This document shows positions 1 through 8,967 of a stretch of 64,000 nt of DNA, one piece after another. The number at the start of each line of letters is the position of its first letter. Within the stretch, counting starts at the first letter, position 1. The stretch spans positions 248,001 through 312,000 of the forward strand of contig CALOBT010000025.1 in NCBI GenBank assembly GCA_942491575.1, in the 5' to 3' direction. The position numbers were made by a program, and so were the translations under genes. The notes under the pieces are model-generated. The model had not been told where the DNA came from, ran no database searches, and saw only the letters and a program-made list of their open reading frames with translations. Source of the stretch: CAZHNW01 sp942491575. Lineage in GTDB: Bacteria > Spirochaetota > UBA4802 > UBA5550.

Positions 1-816
1 GCCGCTGTTGCTTCCCCCCTCCTGTTCAGTCAGTGGAATCAGTTTGTCTTTTATGTAATCAACCTGGGACAGGTCATCTCCCCCTGCAAGACGCGTACCG
101 TTCAGGAGGGGGAAGAGTTTACTTCCGTCATCAACCTCTTTCATTATTGAAAGGATATAACTGAGTCCCGTCAGTTTGGTCCCCCCTGAGATATCTCCCG
201 CTGTAACGGGAAGGGTAAGGCCGGCATCAAACTGGTCAATAAAGTAAACCATGTCCCTGCTGTCGAGGATACCATTCATGAAATACATCATCTTTTCCGT
301 ATCATTCATATAGACAATAAGGTAGGCGAGTTTTTCCATGTACTGCCGCCTGTCCAGGTGGGGATCTGCAGGTATTACTGTATCGATTGACTCCTTCTTC
401 ATCATGGCTATAAGAAGATCTATGTCCCCCATTTCATTGATAATGTCAATCATCACATCGAGGTGATGCAGACGATCCAGGGTAACGCCTTCGGTTATTT
501 CGTAATTTTCACTCATACGGCGAACGGAACGCATCATATCCAGTACGGTGGCTGCACCCGTTTCCTGAATAATCCGAATCATTTTATCAACGGAGGTTTT
601 TCCGACAAGGTAGAGCATTTCATCGATTAAAAGGATATCGGGGCTGTTCATGAGAAGATCGAAATCTTCCGGTTTCAGGTCACGTATAAAACGGCCAATC
701 AGGGCATCACCGTGGATAACATTACTGTCCCCTGCGGGAGGATCAACCGTACCAAGACATCCCGCCAGGAATGCCGCCATAAGCAACACAATGATATAAA
801 CCATTATTTTTTTCAT
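1..816 (-). CDS. Alpha-repeat lipoprotein, 3' end beyond the window
   Basis: The frame is open from ATG at 816 to base 1 (272 codons), so the C-terminus lies outside the window. The N-terminus is a lipoprotein signal: a charged start, a hydrophobic run, and a lipobox of the form LAGC with Cys at about residue 20. The mature part is helical and rich in Met, Leu, Ile and Asp. It has short units such as DIDLLIAMM and DTEKMMYFMNGILD, the same style as the larger proteins at 3122-5818 and 8968-12762. The ATG overlaps the TGA stop of the upstream beta-barrel gene (ATGA), so translation is probably coupled. Function is unknown. A surface or periplasmic scaffold role is inferred from the lipobox and the operon partners. 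Confidence 0.75.
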   Translation of the reverse strand, partial: MKKIMVYIIVLLMAAFLAGCLGTVDPPAGDSNVIHGDALIGRFIRDLKPEDFDLLMNSPDILLIDEMLYLVGKTSVDKMIRIIQETGAATVLDMMRSVRRMSENYEITEGVTLDRLHHLDVMIDIINEMGDIDLLIAMMKKESIDTVIPADPHLDRRQYMEKLAYLIVYMNDTEKMMYFMNGILDSRDMVYFIDQFDAGLTLPVTAGDISGGTKLTGLSYILSIMKEVDDGSKLFPLLNGTRLAGGDDLSQVDYIKDKLIPLTEQEGGSNSG

Positions 817-1790
817 CTAAGCCCCACCGTATATCCAAGGGTAATGTAAAATCCTGTCTGAGAAAAAACCGCACTCCTGCTGCTTACGGTAACATCCCTG
901 GAATAGGAAACTCCGTTTTTATCATCATTCCAGGTACCGCTTCGCTGTAACTCTACCGAAGACTCCTGATATATGAAACCGCCCCGGAGTTCAATATAAC
1001 TGGGACCGCCGATATAGAACTGCAGTCCCGCGGAAATCCCCGTCCTGAAACTTACCTCGTTGAAGAATGTCTCCTGCATACTGGCGGTAATACTATAGGT
1101 TTCCCCCGGTGCGATTACCGCGGGATCTCCCTTGAGCTCCGCCCTTCTCTCTCCGTTGAGAATTGCCATGCCAAATTCTATTCCCCCGAAGGGAATGATC
1201 CTGATTGCCTTAAAACCGAATCCCCTCTCATGAAAATAATAAAAGTTGACTGAGGGAATCACCAGGAGGCTTTTTTCCTCCATGGATATTTCACCATTGG
1301 AGATGGTAAACTCCGCCGGCTCCGTCGGATCCCCCCCGGGATTCTGGAAAACTATATCACCGGAATAATAACTTTTATCAATCTGTGAGAAGGGATAGAA
1401 TGTAAGGGCCAGACCAAGCCTGATCCCCCTGAAACTGCTTATCCCTTTTATTTTTTCAAACAGGGGGAAGTTATGAAGGGAGAGTCCCATCACATATTCC
1501 AGTGTCAGTACCGGCATTCCAAGGCGAATGTTGCTGATACCGGTATCCACATTATCAGAATAAATCAAACCGGCATTCTGCTCATGACGGCGGAAGAAAT
1601 CTTCATTAAACATTTCTTCCTTGCTGGCAATCCATGATGAAGACTCGGAAAAGAAGTGATAACCCATCCTGATATTCAATTCTCCCAGGTAGGTAAGACC
1701 GGAAGTTTCTGCCCCATTACCCCTATGGGTCCCCATCGTCAGGAGTAGCGTAGTAAAAATAATTATTATATAATATAATTCCTTTCTCAT
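813..1790 (-). CDS. Predicted outer-membrane beta-barrel protein
   Basis: This 325-residue protein has a Sec signal peptide (a run of Ile/Leu after MRKELYY) and then alternating hydrophobic and aromatic strands separated by polar loops, as in outer-membrane barrels. I recognise no named family. The start is supported by an AAAGGT Shine-Dalgarno 8 nt upstream, lying across the stop of the preceding gene. The stop overlaps the ATG of the next lipoprotein by 4 nt. It sits in the leftward lipoprotein/barrel operon, so an outer-membrane partner for the neighbouring lipoproteins is plausible. The last residues (TVGLR) do not form a classical C-terminal aromatic beta-signal, which slightly weakens the barrel call. 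Confidence 0.7.
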   Translation of the reverse strand: MRKELYYIIIIFTTLLLTMGTHRGNGAETSGLTYLGELNIRMGYHFFSESSSWIASKEEMFNEDFFRRHEQNAGLIYSDNVDTGISNIRLGMPVLTLEYVMGLSLHNFPLFEKIKGISSFRGIRLGLALTFYPFSQIDKSYYSGDIVFQNPGGDPTEPAEFTISNGEISMEEKSLLVIPSVNFYYFHERGFGFKAIRIIPFGGIEFGMAILNGERRAELKGDPAVIAPGETYSITASMQETFFNEVSFRTGISAGLQFYIGGPSYIELRGGFIYQESSVELQRSGTWNDDKNGVSYSRDVTVSSRSAVFSQTGFYITLGYTVGLR

Positions 1791-1802
1791 TTTATGTTAC
1801 CT

Positions 1803-3065
1803 TTAGAAGAGTACCCCTGCCTGAATGAAAAATCCGTACATGTCGAGGCGGTTCTTTTCCCTTGAGTCAAAGGACTTCCCGTCAACCGTCATGGCATCCA
1901 CCGGAAAGGTCAGCTGGGTAACACCATCGGCGTTGACACTGCCGCTCCCGTTCACATCCCGGTGAAGATAAATAAAGCCGAAATTTCCGCCAATACGTAT
2001 TTCGAACTGTGTCTTTCCGAATAGATTACCGCGGTAATTGAAATAGCATCTGCCAATGGGACCAACATCGTTTACCGCCGTGGACTGTACCGAGGCAGTC
2101 ATTATACGCTTCTCGGTTGTGAGATCTGTCCGTACCGCAGAAAAATTCAATGTCTGGGTTACCGTGGCAACCATTACTCCCGCGCCGATTCCGAAGGAGA
2201 AACTTCCCCATGACCTCTTGAAAAATTGATAGCTATAGTATATTGAAGGAGAAATCATCCATATCCTTTCATTCATCACAACCTTAAGGCTATAGGCCCC
2301 TTCCTTCGTGGTACTGTCCACCAGGTGGTACAGCCCCGCAGCAGTACTTGTTTCTGTTTCCCTCATCACCATGGCTGTTTCAGTGTCAATGGTATTAATT
2401 GGTACCATACCGGTTATCCCCAGTTCAATTTCGAAGTGATGATTTCCCATTTCATAGAGGAAACCCAGATTGCCCATGGGGGCAAAATATGTTGGGGCCC
2501 TGGATATATTTTTCGAGCTCTCCATGGTGAATTCAAAATCCTGTCCCAGTGTATTCATTCGGATAGTATTACCTGCAAAGAGAGATTCCGCCTGGTTAAG
2601 CTCTGATTTAATCTGGGGGCCCAGGTTAAAGAAATTTACCGTGGTGGAGAGTTTCAAAAACCAGTGTCGGGGATTAAGAATGCCGGAATAAATGTTATTC
2701 GCTTCCGTGGAATAAACCTCAGTCGTATTATATTTCTTCTCAGACCGGGATGCACCACTGAACCTGCCGCGGCTTTCCCCGGAGAGCTTTTCCTTCAGTT
2801 CCTCATAATTAATCGGTCCCGTATTATCGCCTGTTGTGGATCGAAATAGGACATCTTCTTCATCAATGGCCCCTGGGGTATACTGCTTATTCCTTCCGCC
2901 CTTTCCCTTTCTACCTTTTTTTCTGTCTATGTTTTTATCCCTGTTTTCAAGTTCAATCCCCATTTCAACAGCCTTGCTGTGTTTTGCAGCAAAGACACTA
3001 TACTGAAAAGAGAAAGACAGAATCAGCAGCAATAAAAATGATCTGTATATATTTATATTTTTCAT
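1803..3065 (-). CDS. Predicted outer-membrane beta-barrel protein
   Basis: The protein has 420 residues. A signal peptide at residues 1-27 ends near VFAA. A basic, low-complexity stretch at about residues 40-62 (GRKGKGGRNK) follows, and then a beta-rich body. The C-terminus is FFIQAGVLF; a terminal Phe with alternating hydrophobics is the usual BAM recognition signal. It lies 12 nt upstream of the 813-1790 barrel gene in the same operon. The two barrels share overall layout but no obvious identity. The nearest purine-rich sequence (GGGAGA) lies about 16 nt before the ATG, inside the 3' arm of an intergenic hairpin, so translation could be structure-dependent. No specific function is recognised. 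Confidence 0.72.
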   Translation of the reverse strand: MKNINIYRSFLLLLILSFSFQYSVFAAKHSKAVEMGIELENRDKNIDRKKGRKGKGGRNKQYTPGAIDEEDVLFRSTTGDNTGPINYEELKEKLSGESRGRFSGASRSEKKYNTTEVYSTEANNIYSGILNPRHWFLKLSTTVNFFNLGPQIKSELNQAESLFAGNTIRMNTLGQDFEFTMESSKNISRAPTYFAPMGNLGFLYEMGNHHFEIELGITGMVPINTIDTETAMVMRETETSTAAGLYHLVDSTTKEGAYSLKVVMNERIWMISPSIYYSYQFFKRSWGSFSFGIGAGVMVATVTQTLNFSAVRTDLTTEKRIMTASVQSTAVNDVGPIGRCYFNYRGNLFGKTQFEIRIGGNFGFIYLHRDVNGSGSVNADGVTQLTFPVDAMTVDGKSFDSREKNRLDMYGFFIQAGVLF

Positions 3066-3078
3066 AATTTTCTGTAAT

Positions 3079-3109
3079 TTTTCTCCCTGCGTTTGCCGCA
3101 GGGAGAAAA
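3079..3109 (-). promoter_or_regulatory. Intercistronic hairpin in the lipoprotein operon
   Basis: A perfect 13-bp stem (3079-3091 with 3097-3109, core CTCCCTGCG) and 5-nt loop lies between the stop of the 3122-5818 gene and the ATG at 3065. Read leftward it is followed by AAAATTACAG, not by a U-run, so it is more likely an mRNA processing, stability or translation-control element than a terminator. The only Shine-Dalgarno-like bases for the downstream barrel gene lie inside this stem. Confidence 0.45.
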
Positions 3110-3121
3110 TAATATTTTTTA

Positions 3122-5818
3122 CTAGAACGCAGGCCTTCCAACAGCAGTACAGGCCGGACTGAAATCAGGATTCTTCACATGATCCCCACAGCCGGTTGTA
3201 ACAACCAGTTCATCAAGCTGCAGAAAATTCATAAGAAATATCAGGTCCGCCGGTGTTGTTGCGCCGTTCATCATGACAGCAACGTGTATTGGCCCTACTC
3301 CCGGGAAATCTACGTAAGCGCTGGATGGAGTATACCAGTACTGAACTCCTTCTGCATAAACAGGATTCAGGAATCTCACCATACCTTCGCGAGCAGTAAT
3401 ATTTCCGGTGCCCCCCTGGTAGTTCAGGTTTGCATTGAGACCGTTCAGGAGGGTTGCGGTATTCTGCGCCGCAGTGTCATCATTGAGATTACTGATGAGG
3501 GTTGCCATGGTACCGGAGCCCACTCCCTGGGTCACACCGCTTACCGGGGCAATGAGCTGGGCCACAAGATTGTACTTAGCAGGCAGCATTGCCTCAACCA
3601 TTGCGGCCAGCTTACTGATGTCTGCAAGGGCGACATTTTCCATGAGTCCAGCCATATCCATGGCGGTTGAAGTCGGTTCCGAATTTACTTCATTGAGGAG
3701 CTGAACAACGAGACTTGAATTGGACATGAGATTAATGAAATCTGAAAGTTTCTGTGCCTCGGTAATATTATCGAGGAGAATCGCCATGTCATTCAGGTCA
3801 GTTGCATGGTCTATCATGTTACAGAGTTTACCATGACTCTTCGCGGCATCATATGGAACACCAGGGGTATAGGTGTACTCGTTTGCCTCGCCATTGCTGA
3901 TATTATTCACAAGGGTGGACATCTTTGCACAGCTGGCAATTTTCAGGGCATTGATCAGCTGTGACATTTTGCCGAAGTCTCCCACATTGTCCATGATGAA
4001 AACCATGTCCGCCATGTAGTCGACGGGAGTAGTTGAAATGCCATCGATGACATTATTCAGCTTTTCACCGGCGGCATCAAGATGGGCCGCCCCGAGGTCA
4101 TCCACCTGAGATCCGGCTGCAACACCGTTAATCAGATCCGATAGATTAGAGGGAGTGCTGATATTATCAATGATATAAACCATTTTCTGAATGTCTGCAA
4201 TTCCTTCTAGCATGACCACCATGGTCCGTACCGCGGTATGATTCGGTGCAGCAGAACTTGACTTGTTAATGTTATTGATAATATTCGAAAGATTTGCAAG
4301 AACCGATACATCATAGGTAAGATCAATAATCTTATCCATGTCGGAAACGCCGTCAACAAGATCAGCTACCTTCAGAGGCCCTTCTGAGGCCGGACTGAGA
4401 TTGGTGACCAGCTCTACCAGTTTTGTCAGGTAAGTTGCCTGGCTTCCGGAATTGAGAAAAATTCTCTGGCCATCAACGAGCTGTCTCATCTTTGTAATGT
4501 TTGCGATGGATACATTATCCATTACCTGTCCCATATTGGTACATGGAATTGCATTGGCACCCGGATCAGCCAGGCCGCTCATAAGTGCCACCATGTCGTT
4601 CTCCTCAGAGGCGGCGACATTACCGCAGGCTGTCATATCCTGGATAATCATCATCATTTTTTTCATCTCATCAAAGCCGTTCAAGCTGTCCTTGTCTGTG
4701 ATGTTGTTCATGACAGTGACAAGCTTCGCCGGTCCGGGAGCAGTGGCGAGGCCATTGATAATGTTGGTAAGGCGTACAACCCCGGAGTCAACTCCCGAGG
4801 GCTGGGCATTACCGTTTGATGACCAGTTTGAAACATCCCATGTCTGTGAACCCGTGACCTGACCTGTCCAGGTGGAAGAGTCTTCCATATACCCGATGAG
4901 CTGTCCCATCTTTGCGGCATCATCAATATTGTTGATCATGTAAATCAGGGCATTGATGTCAACGGCGTTGGTCATAACGTATCCCATTTTTGACCCGCCG
5001 GCTGTCCCCATTGTGTTGAGGGTTGTAATCAGGTCATTTGCATCGGTGACACCATTTATCGTTGCAACCATCTTTGTCATGGAATCGGTATGATCCATGG
5101 TTTCTGCCAGATCTTCCGTGTCATTTACCCCGTTAAGAACAGCCACCATCTTCGTGGTAACCGTAGCGGCATCGAGGCCATTGAGGACATTTACTACATC
5201 ATTGACATCATTGACATGGGCCATCAGTTTACAGACACTGTCCAGCTTCGTCTGGTCCTGGGGATCGTCCATGAATCGCGTAATTCCCATGCCGTCTATC
5301 ATTGCAACCACCTTGTCGGTTACGTCGGCAACACTTCCGATTCCGTTTACAAAGGCGGCTACCTTGCCGATTGTATCCTGATCAGGAGGAAGTATTCCCG
5401 TATACCTGTTCTGCTGAAGAAAGCTGTCTATTGTATCCAGCATGGCAAGGGTTCTCAAGGGCCCCAGGCCGTCTGCGCCTGTCCCCATGAGTGCAATCAG
5501 TTTATTCATGTCACTGATAGCATTTACAAGGGCAATAAGGTTTGAGACACCTGCTCCGTAGGAAAGAAGATCCAGTTCCTCTTCACCGATGGCCCTGACC
5601 ATTTCCTCGTAACGTTCAATGCCAATCCCCTCTATAAGCTTTTCCTGTGTTTCATTAAAATCGAGGATTTTATCCTGCTCCTTACTTTCAAGATAAGCAG
5701 AATCAGTACTTCCCCCTGCTCCCATGTTTCCGCAGCCGGGAAAAATAAAAATTGTGGTTAAGAAAAGCACTGCAAGTGAAAAACAATGCAATTTAAATCC
5801 GGTTGACCCCATTTTCAT
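3122..5818 (-). CDS. Large alpha-repeat lipoprotein (about 898 aa)
   Basis: I choose ATG 5818 because AGGAGG lies 7 nt upstream; an in-frame ATG at 5845 would put this site inside the gene. The signal peptide ends in a lipobox of the form FPGC followed by GNMG. The mature protein is almost entirely degenerate 20-25-residue units of the pattern hxxhhxxINxhxDxxxh, for example KMVAVLNGVNDTEDLAETM and KMVATINGVTDANDL, so an alpha-solenoid is likely. Near residue 330 a short Trp/Ser/Gly-rich insertion (QTWDVSNWSSNG) resembles the larger insert in the 8968-12762 paralogue. The N-terminal block (LSYGAGVSNLIALVNAISD) matches that paralogue almost word for word. The function is unknown; membrane-anchored surface exposure is inferred. 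Confidence 0.8.
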   Translation of the reverse strand: MKMGSTGFKLHCFSLAVLFLTTIFIFPGCGNMGAGGSTDSAYLESKEQDKILDFNETQEKLIEGIGIERYEEMVRAIGEEELDLLSYGAGVSNLIALVNAISDMNKLIALMGTGADGLGPLRTLAMLDTIDSFLQQNRYTGILPPDQDTIGKVAAFVNGIGSVADVTDKVVAMIDGMGITRFMDDPQDQTKLDSVCKLMAHVNDVNDVVNVLNGLDAATVTTKMVAVLNGVNDTEDLAETMDHTDSMTKMVATINGVTDANDLITTLNTMGTAGGSKMGYVMTNAVDINALIYMINNIDDAAKMGQLIGYMEDSSTWTGQVTGSQTWDVSNWSSNGNAQPSGVDSGVVRLTNIINGLATAPGPAKLVTVMNNITDKDSLNGFDEMKKMMMIIQDMTACGNVAASEENDMVALMSGLADPGANAIPCTNMGQVMDNVSIANITKMRQLVDGQRIFLNSGSQATYLTKLVELVTNLSPASEGPLKVADLVDGVSDMDKIIDLTYDVSVLANLSNIINNINKSSSAAPNHTAVRTMVVMLEGIADIQKMVYIIDNISTPSNLSDLINGVAAGSQVDDLGAAHLDAAGEKLNNVIDGISTTPVDYMADMVFIMDNVGDFGKMSQLINALKIASCAKMSTLVNNISNGEANEYTYTPGVPYDAAKSHGKLCNMIDHATDLNDMAILLDNITEAQKLSDFINLMSNSSLVVQLLNEVNSEPTSTAMDMAGLMENVALADISKLAAMVEAMLPAKYNLVAQLIAPVSGVTQGVGSGTMATLISNLNDDTAAQNTATLLNGLNANLNYQGGTGNITAREGMVRFLNPVYAEGVQYWYTPSSAYVDFPGVGPIHVAVMMNGATTPADLIFLMNFLQLDELVVTTGCGDHVKNPDFSPACTAVGRPAF

Positions 5819-5855
5819 GTAACTCCTCCTGTTGTTTGTATGCAAAACATTACAG

Positions 5856-8800
5856 TCATTCTACGAAGCACCCGTCACTGCTGTTATCTTCAGCACACTC
5901 AAGATTCCATCGAAGAATTCGTGCGTTATAGACTGTTGTAACATAGAGATAATTGTGATTGATTCCGTACGCCGGGTTTTCCGGCACTATTGAGATGAAA
6001 ACCGGTTCAAGCATGTACCTTGCGGGATAGAGGGCGCCGCTTTCGTATACCGGTCTATTAAGGGGACCGTCATAGACATGTTCCCATCGGGAAATTCCCC
6101 CTCCGAGCCAGCCGGCGAAACTGCCTGCATCCGCCTGCCACCGCACAATACGATGGTTGGCTCGGTCCGCAATAAAGAGATACCCGTTAAAGAGATCCAC
6201 ATCACCCGGATAGGTGAACTTTCCCCTCTCACCGGCTGTAGTCATGGGAGTCTCTCCATCGTGCCAGCCTGTAACATCTCCCCCGATCCATATCTCGTCA
6301 ATGGAACCTGACAGCGATTGATGTTTTCCACCGGAGAGGGTCCACCGGGAGATACGGCTGTTGTATTCCTCGGATATGTAGATGTAATCTCCGGCGGGAT
6401 CTATGGCAATGCCCCTGGGACGGTTGAAATACTTTCTCCAGGCACCGGAACCGCTCTGAAACTCAATGGAGCTGTTCCAGCCTTCAATGCCGTTTCCGAT
6501 AAATCCGCAGTATTCACCAGTCTGAAGGTTTCTTTTCACAATACGGTGCGATCCGTAACAGCTGATGTAGAGATAGTGCTGTTCCGGATCAGGAGAGGAT
6601 TCATCGATGGCAATGTCCCAGGGGCTGTTAAACATATTACAGCGGACTTCATAGAAATTATTGAACATCTCCTGGGACGTGAGGGGATCATTCATACCTG
6701 TTGTCTGCCAGCGGTCATCATCGGGATGTCCCAGCCATGCTGCAAATGCACCCTCTTTATCCCGTTTGATAATTCTATGATTGCTCGTATCGGCAACATA
6801 GATATTCCCGGCGCTGTCGACGGCAACTCCCCCGGGGCTGCTGAAACTCCGCCGGCAGTGATTATTTATCAGCTTCCCCATGTCTGTCTTATACCCGTCA
6901 TCATCGACGCAGTCTCCGCTGCACCCGGTATCAGGGACACCGTTTCCGTTCAGATCATCCGAAGCATTAAATATATCGCCGGCATCATAGACATCATTTT
7001 CATTTACGTCGGTATAACTCTCCGTGGTATTTTTGGCCCCCATCCTTCCTGAGAACGTGGCGTTGTTAAGATCCCAGCGGGAAACACCGTTATTAAGGGA
7101 ATCAGCAACATACATCCAGGTACCCTCGCCGTTAACTATCATGTCGATTCCGGTGGAGCGGTAAAAATAGCTGTCGTTCCTTCCGGGATCAGCCCCACGG
7201 GTGACCTGCCAGCCGTCAAGTCCCTGGCCAGCCCATGCGGCAAGGTTACGGTTGTCCCACGGAAGAAGTCCCGTGGATAGATTTTTCCCCGAGGTATTGC
7301 CGTTGATAATAATAAAATGAAACCGGTCTCCGGCGCTGAATGTATTAAGGGGTATGGGGGAAGTTGTATTGTAATAAGATAATGTCGCTTCCGTGCCGTT
7401 CTCATTCAGGTGTGCCAGTACGATAGTGAGGCCCTCTTCCATCCCTTCATCATGGGGAATGTAGGATGTTTCACTTCCTGTCACGGTATAGCTGAAAAAG
7501 GCATATGATGCGGGGGGAAGTTCCCTGATGCTGTCATCTGTAATGGGAAGTGATGAGTCACCGAAGGCAAGTCCCGTTTCTCCATGGGGAAGTATATTTA
7601 CTCCGCGATAGGAGAGATCATACAGGAGCGAGGGACTTGTGCCGTCTCCGATATCAAGACTGGTCCCGCCATTATCGGTTATGGAAGTAATACTCCTCCC
7701 GGAAGTGCCTATCCATGTTGAGACAACCCAGTCCCGGAAAAGTTCTCCGAAGTTTTTCCCAGTCTCCGCCGATAGTGTATCGTTGATACCGGTTATACCG
7801 TTATCATCAGCTTCAACAAAGGCAGCAAGGAGACTCCCGGCACCGGTATCCGAACCGGAACGGTGTCTCAGGTAATTAAAAAACAGATTGCTCTGAAGAA
7901 GACCGAGAATCCGGTTCCCCGATGAATCGATATCTGCAAGTGTCGAAGAGGCGTCAATAAGATATGCCTGATTGTTAGGGTCATTGTACTGGTAGAGCCT
8001 CTCCTCCTGGGTTTCATAAAGCCCCGCAAGAAATGCCGGGGCCTGTTCGGCAATCCCCTCGGCGATCCATGTTTCGTGGTTCGCCACCCTTTTTTCCACT
8101 ATGCGTTTATAATAGGTAAAGAGATGTGATAATTCATGCAGTACCGCCTCATTGGCCTTTGATTTTCCCTCAGGGGCATTTCCCCCGAAGGCGGTACCGT
8201 CATAGAATGGGGAAAGGTCAAGGTAGACAATATGGTTTTCGTTGGAGATTCCCCTCAGGTTAAGGCTGGATTCTATTTCATCAAGGTTGCCGTACTGATC
8301 ATCACTTATTATTGAAGGATTCTCTATCAGACCTTCGGTAAAGTCATTGCTGAAGAGGTCCCGCTTGGAAAAAAATCCGCTGATATAACCGTGACTGGTT
8401 ACGCCGTTATAGTCATCAAGAATATCCGTGGCGAGAATAACAACGCGATTACTCTTCTGAATATTTGGAACGGAACCGCCGCCATAAACTTCCTTTAACT
8501 TATCCCATGCGGGTTCAAGCGTCTGGAGCATTTCTTCCGCTGATTCGGGAGTCATCTTTTCTTCCCCCGAAATGGCCCGGTATACTACCAGGTGATCGCT
8601 CACTGCAATCTTTTCAGTTTCGACTTCAGGAAAGAGATAGGCCATTGTAACTTCCCCGTTGAAATAGGCGTCCCATGAGGCGTCCCCCCTTCGGTTGCGG
8701 ACACGGAAGGTGTAGGTATCGGGACCGCCATCACTAAATTCGGGATCATCGGAACATGTACCCCCCGGGATGCAGTCATGCTGCTCAGGAAGTGGCAGAT

Positions 8801-8957
8801 TACCGGTGACGCCACTTCCCCCGCAGCCCCCGGAACAGCTGCAGCCGTTTACCAGAAAGAGACTGCCGCAGATGAGAAGGAGAGCTACATGAAGGGAGAG
8901 AGGCCTCTTACTTCCTGCATGATTCTTCTTCATATTATTTATGAGGGGAAGTTTCAT
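5856..8957 (-). CDS. Lipoprotein: HExxH metallopeptidase domain plus NHL beta-propeller
   Basis: Two domains are visible behind a lipobox (LVNGC; Cys about 38 residues from the start). The N-terminal half carries HELSH at about residue 274, followed some 22 residues later by WIAEGIAE. That is the HExxH...E arrangement of gluzincin zinc peptidases, of the type seen in M30-like secreted enzymes. The C-terminal half (from about residue 600) has at least five NHL-type blades, with motifs such as GNIYVADTSNHRI and YIYISEEYNSRI, each ending in an RW or KR phrase. I start at ATG 8957: it follows the preceding stop by 10 nt with a GAGGG site. A longer frame runs back into the upstream gene. It probably acts outside the inner membrane on protein substrates; the substrate is unknown. 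Confidence 0.82.
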   Translation of the reverse strand: MKLPLINNMKKNHAGSKRPLSLHVALLLICGSLFLVNGCSCSGGCGGSGVTGNLPLPEQHDCIPGGTCSDDPEFSDGGPDTYTFRVRNRRGDASWDAYFNGEVTMAYLFPEVETEKIAVSDHLVVYRAISGEEKMTPESAEEMLQTLEPAWDKLKEVYGGGSVPNIQKSNRVVILATDILDDYNGVTSHGYISGFFSKRDLFSNDFTEGLIENPSIISDDQYGNLDEIESSLNLRGISNENHIVYLDLSPFYDGTAFGGNAPEGKSKANEAVLHELSHLFTYYKRIVEKRVANHETWIAEGIAEQAPAFLAGLYETQEERLYQYNDPNNQAYLIDASSTLADIDSSGNRILGLLQSNLFFNYLRHRSGSDTGAGSLLAAFVEADDNGITGINDTLSAETGKNFGELFRDWVVSTWIGTSGRSITSITDNGGTSLDIGDGTSPSLLYDLSYRGVNILPHGETGLAFGDSSLPITDDSIRELPPASYAFFSYTVTGSETSYIPHDEGMEEGLTIVLAHLNENGTEATLSYYNTTSPIPLNTFSAGDRFHFIIINGNTSGKNLSTGLLPWDNRNLAAWAGQGLDGWQVTRGADPGRNDSYFYRSTGIDMIVNGEGTWMYVADSLNNGVSRWDLNNATFSGRMGAKNTTESYTDVNENDVYDAGDIFNASDDLNGNGVPDTGCSGDCVDDDGYKTDMGKLINNHCRRSFSSPGGVAVDSAGNIYVADTSNHRIIKRDKEGAFAAWLGHPDDDRWQTTGMNDPLTSQEMFNNFYEVRCNMFNSPWDIAIDESSPDPEQHYLYISCYGSHRIVKRNLQTGEYCGFIGNGIEGWNSSIEFQSGSGAWRKYFNRPRGIAIDPAGDYIYISEEYNSRISRWTLSGGKHQSLSGSIDEIWIGGDVTGWHDGETPMTTAGERGKFTYPGDVDLFNGYLFIADRANHRIVRWQADAGSFAGWLGGGISRWEHVYDGPLNRPVYESGALYPARYMLEPVFISIVPENPAYGINHNYLYVTTVYNARILRWNLECAEDNSSDGCFVE

Positions 8958-8967
8958 GGCATCACCC

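Noticed and set aside
3079..3109. Hairpin as a rho-independent terminator of the leftward operon
   Set aside because: In the direction of transcription it is followed by A-rich bases without a U-run, so I keep it only as a regulatory hairpin.
3179..3704. Plus-strand open frames opposite the repeat lipoprotein genes
   Set aside because: They have no ribosome sites or protein-like motifs and mirror the periodic coding of the minus-strand genes. The same applies to the frames at 4452-4862, 5090-5545, 6318-7052, 9289-9657 and 10742-11245.
3122..5818. Short tandem DNA repeats of a CRISPR array
   Set aside because: The repetition is at the protein level and degenerate, the frame is open throughout, and there are no constant repeats or spacers. 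No CRISPR array is seen elsewhere in the window.
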